Shown here: in pieces, positions 63,483-64,000 of the stretch
Layout of the letters: each line of letters opens with the position of its first letter
Position numbering within the stretch: position 1 is the stretch's first letter
Source of the DNA: Parapedobacter sp042666505
Lineage (GTDB): Bacteria; Bacteroidota; Bacteroidia; Sphingobacteriales; Sphingobacteriaceae
Length of the DNA stretch: 64,000 bases
Assembly: GCF_042666505.1 (NCBI RefSeq)
Contig: NZ_JBHTDN010000007.1
Coordinates: forward strand, 124,001 to 188,000
Direction of reading: 5' to 3'
Translations under genes and position numbers: made by a program
Notes under the pieces: generated by a model
Database searches by the model: none
Seen by the model: only the letters and a program-made list of their open reading frames with translations
Told to the model about the DNA's origin: nothing

Positions 63483-64000
63483 ATGAAAATAAAGATTTTC
63501 CTTCCGTTAGCGTGCTTGTTAGGCATCATGCTGGTTACCCAATCGCTGCAGGCACAGTATGCGCGTTTTGTAGAGAGCGGTGTGGTAACGTTTGAGAAAC
63601 GGGTAAATATGTATGCCAAAATCCAAAGCCGGTTTGGTAAGAATAGGAGTTCCTTTATGGAACAGGCGTTTGAACAATATAAGCGGACCCAACCCCAGTT
63701 TAAGACGTTCAAATATAACCTGGCTTTTGATGGCGGCCGAACCCGCTTTTGGCCGTTAGATGACCAGACAGCCCCATCCGGTGGTTTTTTTGGTGACGAT
63801 CCTTCCATAGACATGGGAAATACCATCGTTACCGATTTGCTCGCGGGGCAAAGTATCGGTCAGAAAAGCATTTATGAGCAAACCTATCTGATAACGGACA
63901 GTACCCGCCGCATCCAGTGGCGCATCACCAACGAAACGCGTGAAATAGCCGGTTTTGAATGCCGTAGAGCGAATGCCTTGGTACTCGACTCCATTTACGT
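63483..64000 (+). CDS. GLPGLI family protein (5' part, continues beyond the window)
   Basis: The visible 172 residues begin with signal peptide MKIKIFLPLACLLGIMLVTQSLQAQ, then ARFVESGVVTFEKRVNMY (the common GLPGLI opening) and, near the edge, QTYLITDSTRRIQWRITNETREIAGFECRRA, the family's conserved middle. The naming GLPGLI motif lies further on and is not in view. These secreted proteins of unknown function often follow outer-membrane barrels, as here. Confidence 0.82.
   Translation, partial: MKIKIFLPLACLLGIMLVTQSLQAQYARFVESGVVTFEKRVNMYAKIQSRFGKNRSSFMEQAFEQYKRTQPQFKTFKYNLAFDGGRTRFWPLDDQTAPSGGFFGDDPSIDMGNTIVTDLLAGQSIGQKSIYEQTYLITDSTRRIQWRITNETREIAGFECRRANALVLDSIY

Overview
The window reads as chromosomal DNA of a Bacteroidota member, most likely Sphingobacteriaceae (Pedobacter/Parapedobacter/Olivibacter-like). 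Reasons: many genes are preceded by the Bacteroidota -7 promoter box TAnnTTTG, mostly without a strong Shine-Dalgarno sequence; families largely confined to this phylum are present (GIN/DUF2807, GLPGLI, OstA-like, DUF6089, DUF4834, HYC_CC_PP, PepSY-like, Bacteroidota-type TonB-dependent receptors); and the block ompH-ompH-bamA-uppS-DUF6089-nadK-CBS is a typical order in this group. G+C looks moderate. I see no rRNA, tRNA, CRISPR, transposase or prophage.

Layout. 0-2.3 kb: a periplasmic GMC-dehydrogenase partner subunit, a cold-shock-domain protein with a long leader, and an SDR oxidoreductase. 2.2-8.3 kb: an OstA-like lipopolysaccharide-transport protein divergent from tilS, two small membrane proteins, recF and a DUF721 gene. 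8.5-15.8 kb (minus strand): an outer-membrane biogenesis block (two OmpH/Skp chaperones, BamA, UppS, DUF6089) plus nadK and a CBS protein. 16-18 kb: an acyltransferase pair resembling amino-acid-lipid (GlsA/GlsB) synthesis. 18-25 kb: YqeY, CBS, SprT-like, NhaA, threonylcarbamoyl-AMP synthase, AsnS and SucC. 25-30 kb: a LolD-like ATPase, an orphan pre-ATP-grasp-like protein, a HAD protein, an S41 lipoprotein protease and a LacI regulator. 29.6-35.3 kb: an actin-like ATPase whose motifs are in circularly permuted order, two lipoamide dehydrogenases, a thioesterase and an azurin. 35.3-41.4 kb: a four-gene signalling operon (three-receiver hybrid kinase, CheR, CheB, second hybrid kinase). 41.7-46.4 kb: GNAT, GIN, FloA, KdsC-like and Maf genes. 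46.4-50.4 kb: a copper-related pair (TonB receptor with two N-terminal HMA domains; HYC_CC_PP protein) and a PepSY-like protein. 50.4-54.2 kb: trpD-trpF-trpB-trpA behind a classical attenuator. 54.2-60.3 kb: TatD, TcdA, a small membrane protein with a Crp/Fnr-type operator, a Crp/Fnr gene apparently frameshifted in its HTH, DUF2795, an ABC ATPase, PlsC and an M20 peptidase. 60.7-64 kb: an outer-membrane barrel gene and the start of a GLPGLI gene, running off the window.

Strongest observations: (1) a trp attenuator with a 15-codon leader peptide carrying three consecutive Trp codons, directly followed by a terminator, in front of a trp operon lacking trpE, trpG and trpC; (2) an actin/ParM-like ATPase with its phosphate-1 motif at the C terminus; (3) a Crp/Fnr gene whose recognition helix is split off by an apparent one-base frameshift, next to a perfect TTTGACA-AA-TGTCAAA palindrome centred near -41 of a leaderless promoter; (4) repeated leaderless promoters, in which the -7 box ends 5-6 nt before the start codon.
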